Source: Bacteroidota bacterium (GTDB lineage: Bacteria; Bacteroidota; Bacteroidia; Chitinophagales; LD1). From it: a stretch of DNA of 8,807 nt. Both the position numbers and the translations under genes were made by a program. The stretch's first letter is position 1. Every line of letters begins with the position of its first letter. The notes under the pieces are model-generated. The model searched no databases, had not been told where the DNA came from, and was given only the letters and a program-made list of their open reading frames with translations. The stretch is taken from NCBI GenBank assembly GCA_947457525.1, contig CANGXE010000043.1, forward strand, positions 1-8,807. Direction: 5' to 3'. Shown one piece after another: positions 6,696 through 8,807 of this stretch.

Positions 6696-7136
6696 ATGAT
6701 TACCAAAAAATCGAAGTACGCCATCAAAGCACTTATCTATTTGGCCAAACAACCACCAAAAGAGCCTATTCTAATCGAGTCGATTAGTACAGATGAACGT
6801 ATTCCTCGAAAATTTTTGGAAGCCATTCTCCTTGAACTGCGCAAAGCCGGATATTTAGGCAGCAAAAAAGGAAAAGGCGGTGGTTATTACCTTATCAAAT
6901 CACCCGAAGACATCAACATGGCCGAAGTGATGCGCTTATTTGATGGCGCTATTGCGCTTGTTCCTTGCGTAGCGCACAAATACTACGAACCGTGTGAAGA
7001 ATGTATAGATGAAATTTCTTGTCCTATTCGCGAAGTGTTTAGAGTAATCCGCGAACAAACTGTAGCTACCTTGAAAAAGAATTCATTTGGGAAATTAGTG
7101 GAAAGTGAAAAAGAACTAAAAAAATTGAGCCACTAA
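6696..7136 (+). CDS. Rrf2-family transcriptional regulator with four-cysteine cluster motif
   Basis: The 146-residue protein starts MITKKSKYAIKALIYLA, the classic Rrf2 winged-helix N-terminus, followed by the recognition region IPRKFLEAILLELRKAGYLGSKKGKGGGYYL (residues 36-66, with the GxxGGY-type wing). The C-terminal half carries cysteines C91, C100, C103 and C109 (spacing C-x8-C-x2-C-x5-C), where IscR, NsrR and RirA hold an Fe-S cluster using three cysteines. An Fe-S or redox-sensing role is therefore likely but unproven. The nearest gene in the same direction is sufB, starting about 760 bases downstream, with an opposing coxIII gene between them. This context suggests that it controls Fe-S assembly, though sulfur or cysteine metabolism is also possible for this family. 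Its TAA stop overlaps the coxIII stop codon. Confidence 0.93.
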   Translation: MITKKSKYAIKALIYLAKQPPKEPILIESISTDERIPRKFLEAILLELRKAGYLGSKKGKGGGYYLIKSPEDINMAEVMRLFDGAIALVPCVAHKYYEPCEECIDEISCPIREVFRVIREQTVATLKKNSFGKLVESEKELKKLSH

Positions 7137-7771
7137 ATTTGATGTTGTGCCAAGTAAAACATCAGCAACACAAACAAATACAAATACACCCACACCACGT
7201 CTACAAAATGCCAATATATACCCAACAATTGCAAAGGCATTTCTTTCTCGGTGTTGATCTCGAAGAGTAAACTCTTCACAGGGTCGTTTTGCTTGTCAAA
7301 TGCTTGCGCTGCCAACCACGCTATCCAAGCCACTCCAACCAACACATGCAGGATGTGTAATCCGCTGATGACGTAGAGGTAAGCTCCTGCTACGTTATTT
7401 TGTAAAGTTATGCGTTGCTGTATTAAATCCTGCCACGCCAAAACTTGGAAGTAAACAAACGCCAATCCAAGTGCGATGGTCATCAGTAACCCGTTAAAAT
7501 AAGTTTTTAAATCATCGCTTTGTAGGGCTTTTCTGGCCGAGTGTAAAGTATAGCTCGATACTAAAATCAAGACAGTATTGGCGTGAAATAAAATAGGCAA
7601 CTTAAAGGCGTGAAAATTTCGACCGTAGGTGGTCAACAAATAAGAAACAGTAAGAAATAAAAAAACCGTACTAGCCCCTACTAAAACCAACCAAATAAAG
7701 GTTTGACTGGTTTTCCCGGCTAATTTTCCTGATTCAGGAATATTTTTTGACGTGTTATATGTTGCTCCCAA
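7133..7771 (-). CDS. Cytochrome c oxidase subunit III-like protein (heme-copper oxidase, five-helix form)
   Basis: The 212-residue membrane protein has five hydrophobic helices at about 25-47, 58-77, 92-113, 128-157 and 184-208. Family motifs are HILHVLVGVAW (139-149) and YWHFVDVVWVYLYLF (186-200), the latter being the subunit III signature. Its length fits five-helix bacterial subunits III such as CyoC (about 204 residues). It would be a non-catalytic inner-membrane subunit supporting subunit I of an aa3/caa3- or bo3-type oxidase. The only in-frame start after the upstream stop is TTG at 7771-7769, preceded at a suitable distance by AGAAGGG; the first in-frame ATG is far inside the protein. 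No other oxidase gene is nearby, so it is transcribed alone, divergent from sufB and convergent with rrf2. Which oxidase it belongs to cannot be settled here. Confidence 0.9.
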   Translation of the reverse strand: MGATYNTSKNIPESGKLAGKTSQTFIWLVLVGASTVFLFLTVSYLLTTYGRNFHAFKLPILFHANTVLILVSSYTLHSARKALQSDDLKTYFNGLLMTIALGLAFVYFQVLAWQDLIQQRITLQNNVAGAYLYVISGLHILHVLVGVAWIAWLAAQAFDKQNDPVKSLLFEINTEKEMPLQLLGIYWHFVDVVWVYLYLFVLLMFYLAQHQI

Positions 7772-7779
7772 ACTTTTTA

Positions 7780-7786
7780 CCCTTCT
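7780..7786 (-). promoter_or_regulatory. Purine-rich ribosome-binding-like site for the TTG start of the subunit III gene
   Basis: On the minus strand AGAAGGG lies 8 bases before the TTG codon. It is a partial match to AGGAGG and supports TTG as the real start, in a genome where most genes here show no clear Shine-Dalgarno sequence. Confidence 0.35.
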
Positions 7787-7791
7787 TTTTG

Positions 7792-7808
7792 TTTAGACTA
7801 TATCTAAA
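7792..7808. promoter_or_regulatory. Dyad-symmetric candidate operator upstream of sufB
   Basis: TTTAGA-CTATA-TCTAAA is a perfect inverted repeat with 6-base arms and a 5-base centre. It lies 18 bases before the -7-like element of sufB and 21 bases upstream of the subunit III start codon. It could therefore act on either gene. Its size fits a dimeric winged-helix regulator such as an Rrf2 protein, and one is encoded close by. The assignment is inference; the arms are AT-rich. Confidence 0.4.
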
Positions 7809-7809
7809 T

Positions 7810-7829
7810 TGTGATCAAAACTGATTACA
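7810..7829. promoter_or_regulatory. Second dyad overlapping the sufB promoter
   Basis: TGTGATCA-AAAC-TGATTACA has 8-base arms with one mismatch. Its right arm overlaps the TACATTTG element at 7826-7833, the expected position for a repressor site. The half-site spacing (10 bases between TGTGA and TTACA) is not that of CRP (6), and it is not an FNR box, so I assign no regulator. It lies one base after the first dyad. Confidence 0.35.
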
Positions 7830-7833
7830 TTTG
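7826..7833 (+). promoter_or_regulatory. Probable -7 promoter element of sufB
   Basis: TACATTTG matches the Bacteroidota TAnnTTTG consensus exactly and sits 61 bases before the sufB ATG, giving a leader of about 50-55 bases. No TTTG is present at the ideal -33 distance; the nearest upstream TTG (7809-7811) is 14 bases away, which is short. A second regulator contact could compensate for the weak -33. Confidence 0.45.
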
Positions 7834-7894
7834 TGTTTAATCATTACAACAAATCTCAGCATAAAAGTTCAACGCAGCAAAAATTAATGAGAAG

Positions 7895-8807
7895 ATGCAA
7901 GACAGCGATAAAATAATTGAGGAGGTTACGGGATCGGACTATAAATATGGTTTTACAACAGATATCGAACAAGAATTTGCGACCGTTGGACTAACTGAAG
8001 ACACTGTTAGATTTATTTCTGCCAAAAAAAATGAGCCGGAATGGATGCTTGAATGGCGTTTAAAAGCCTACAAAGCATGGTTGCAAATGGAGCAACCCAA
8101 ATGGCAAAATGTTACTTTCCCGAAAATTGATTTTCAAAGTATAATTTACTACGCTGCTCAGAAAAAGAAAAAGAAGATTGAAAGTTTGGACGATGTAGAC
8201 CCCGAAATTCGAGCTACTTATGACAAACTAGGTATTCCCATTCAAGAGCAAAAGATGTTGGCAGGCGTTGCGGTAGACTATGTGATGGACAGTGAGAGTG
8301 TCATTACCACATTTAGAGAAAACTTAAAAGAGAAAGGCATCATCTTCTGCTCCATCACAGAGGCGATGCATGAATATCCCGATTTGATAAAAAAATATAT
8401 GGGCTCAGTGGTGCCGGTTCGTGACAATTACTACGCTGCGCTCAACTCTGCTGTGTTTAGTGATGGTAGCTTTGTGTACATTCCCAAAGGCGTTCGTTGC
8501 CCGATGGAGTTGTCGACTTACTTCAGAATTAATGCAGAAAACACAGGCCAGTTTGAACGTACCTTAATCATTGCTGACGAAGGCAGTTACGTGAGTTACT
8601 TAGAAGGTTGCACCGCACCCATGCGCGATGAAAATCAGTTACACGCTGCCGTTGTGGAGTTAATCACACACGATAATGCTGAAATCAAATATTCAACCGT
8701 TCAAAACTGGTACCCCGGTGATAAAGAAGGGAAAGGTGGTATCTACAACTTTGTGACTAAACGAGGAATGTGCCAAGGCAAAAACTCGAAAATTAGTTGG
8801 ACACAAG
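7895..8807 (+). CDS. sufB: Fe-S cluster assembly scaffold protein SufB, 3'-partial
   Basis: SufB is the core of the cytosolic SufBC2D scaffold, where sulfur from SufS/SufE and iron are assembled into Fe-S clusters. The open frame runs from ATG 7895 to the window edge without a stop: 304 complete codons of an expected roughly 480. Recognisable segments are MQDSDKIIEEVTGSDYKYGF, NEPEWMLEWRLKAYKAW (46-62), the 181-210 stretch NSAVFSDGSFVYIPKGVRCPMELSTYF, GSYVSYLEGCTAPMRDENQLHAAVVE (230-255), STVQNWYPGD (267-276) and TKRGMCQGKNSKISWTQ (288-304). All are close to SufB of E. coli and other bacteria. The beta-helix core is present; the C-terminal part with the later conserved cysteine is outside. 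The ATG at 7887 is in another frame and stops after nine codons. sufC, sufD and sufS would be expected next but are not visible. Confidence 0.96.
   Translation, partial: MQDSDKIIEEVTGSDYKYGFTTDIEQEFATVGLTEDTVRFISAKKNEPEWMLEWRLKAYKAWLQMEQPKWQNVTFPKIDFQSIIYYAAQKKKKKIESLDDVDPEIRATYDKLGIPIQEQKMLAGVAVDYVMDSESVITTFRENLKEKGIIFCSITEAMHEYPDLIKKYMGSVVPVRDNYYAALNSAVFSDGSFVYIPKGVRCPMELSTYFRINAENTGQFERTLIIADEGSYVSYLEGCTAPMRDENQLHAAVVELITHDNAEIKYSTVQNWYPGDKEGKGGIYNFVTKRGMCQGKNSKISWTQ

Noticed and set aside
7140..7164. Possible convergent terminator: TGATGTT ... AACATCA with an 11-base loop, just past the rrf2 stop
   Set aside because: The stem is short and AT-rich, lacks a T-tract and lies in conserved coding sequence of the subunit III gene.
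7887..7916. Nine-codon ORF (MRRCKTAIK) overlapping the start of sufB in another frame
   Set aside because: No supporting ribosome-binding site, and the DNA is explained by the leader and start of sufB.
1..8807. Defence island, toxin-antitoxin, CRISPR, prophage or transposon
   Set aside because: No characteristic genes, direct or terminal repeats, spacer arrays or tRNA-adjacent att sites are visible; all genes but the surface protein and pentapeptide protein are core functions.

Overview
The window looks like an ordinary chromosomal segment of a Bacteroidota bacterium, probably from the Chitinophagales/Saprospirales/Sphingobacteriales side rather than Bacteroides (inference). Three things point there: a very large secreted protein ending in a type B type IX secretion (T9SS/gliding-associated) sorting domain, the roughly 387-residue Bacteroidota form of PurM, and TAnnTTTG promoter-like elements with weak or absent Shine-Dalgarno sequences. 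I see no tRNA, rRNA, CRISPR array, transposase, integrase or phage gene.

Layout. Bases 1-3111 (+) are the 3' part of a giant surface protein built from Ig/PKD-like modules; its start lies outside the window. About 400 bases without a convincing gene follow (3112-3519). Then come nhaA (Na+/H+ antiporter, 3520-4845, +) and, 18 bases later, a pentapeptide-repeat protein (4864-5436, +), probably co-transcribed. purM (5440-6603, -) converges on that pair with only 3 bases between stop codons. Divergent from purM is an Rrf2/IscR-like regulator with four cysteines (6696-7136, +). Its stop codon interlocks with that of a convergent cytochrome oxidase subunit III gene (7133-7771, -). Divergent from that is sufB (7895 to the window edge, +), the first visible gene of an Fe-S cluster assembly (SUF) locus. 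It is cut off by the window end after about 304 codons.

How they fit together. The right half has a plausible functional link: a cysteine-rich Rrf2 regulator close to sufB, with two inverted repeats in the coxIII-sufB divergent promoter region, one of which overlaps a good TAnnTTTG element. This suggests Fe-S- or redox-responsive control of suf, but it is inference. The left half joins a surface protein and ion homeostasis genes without an obvious pathway link.

I did not find a convincing undescribed system. The best leads are the candidate Rrf2/suf regulatory circuit, a roughly 165-residue module nested inside an Ig-like domain of the surface protein, and the nhaA/pentapeptide gene pair.
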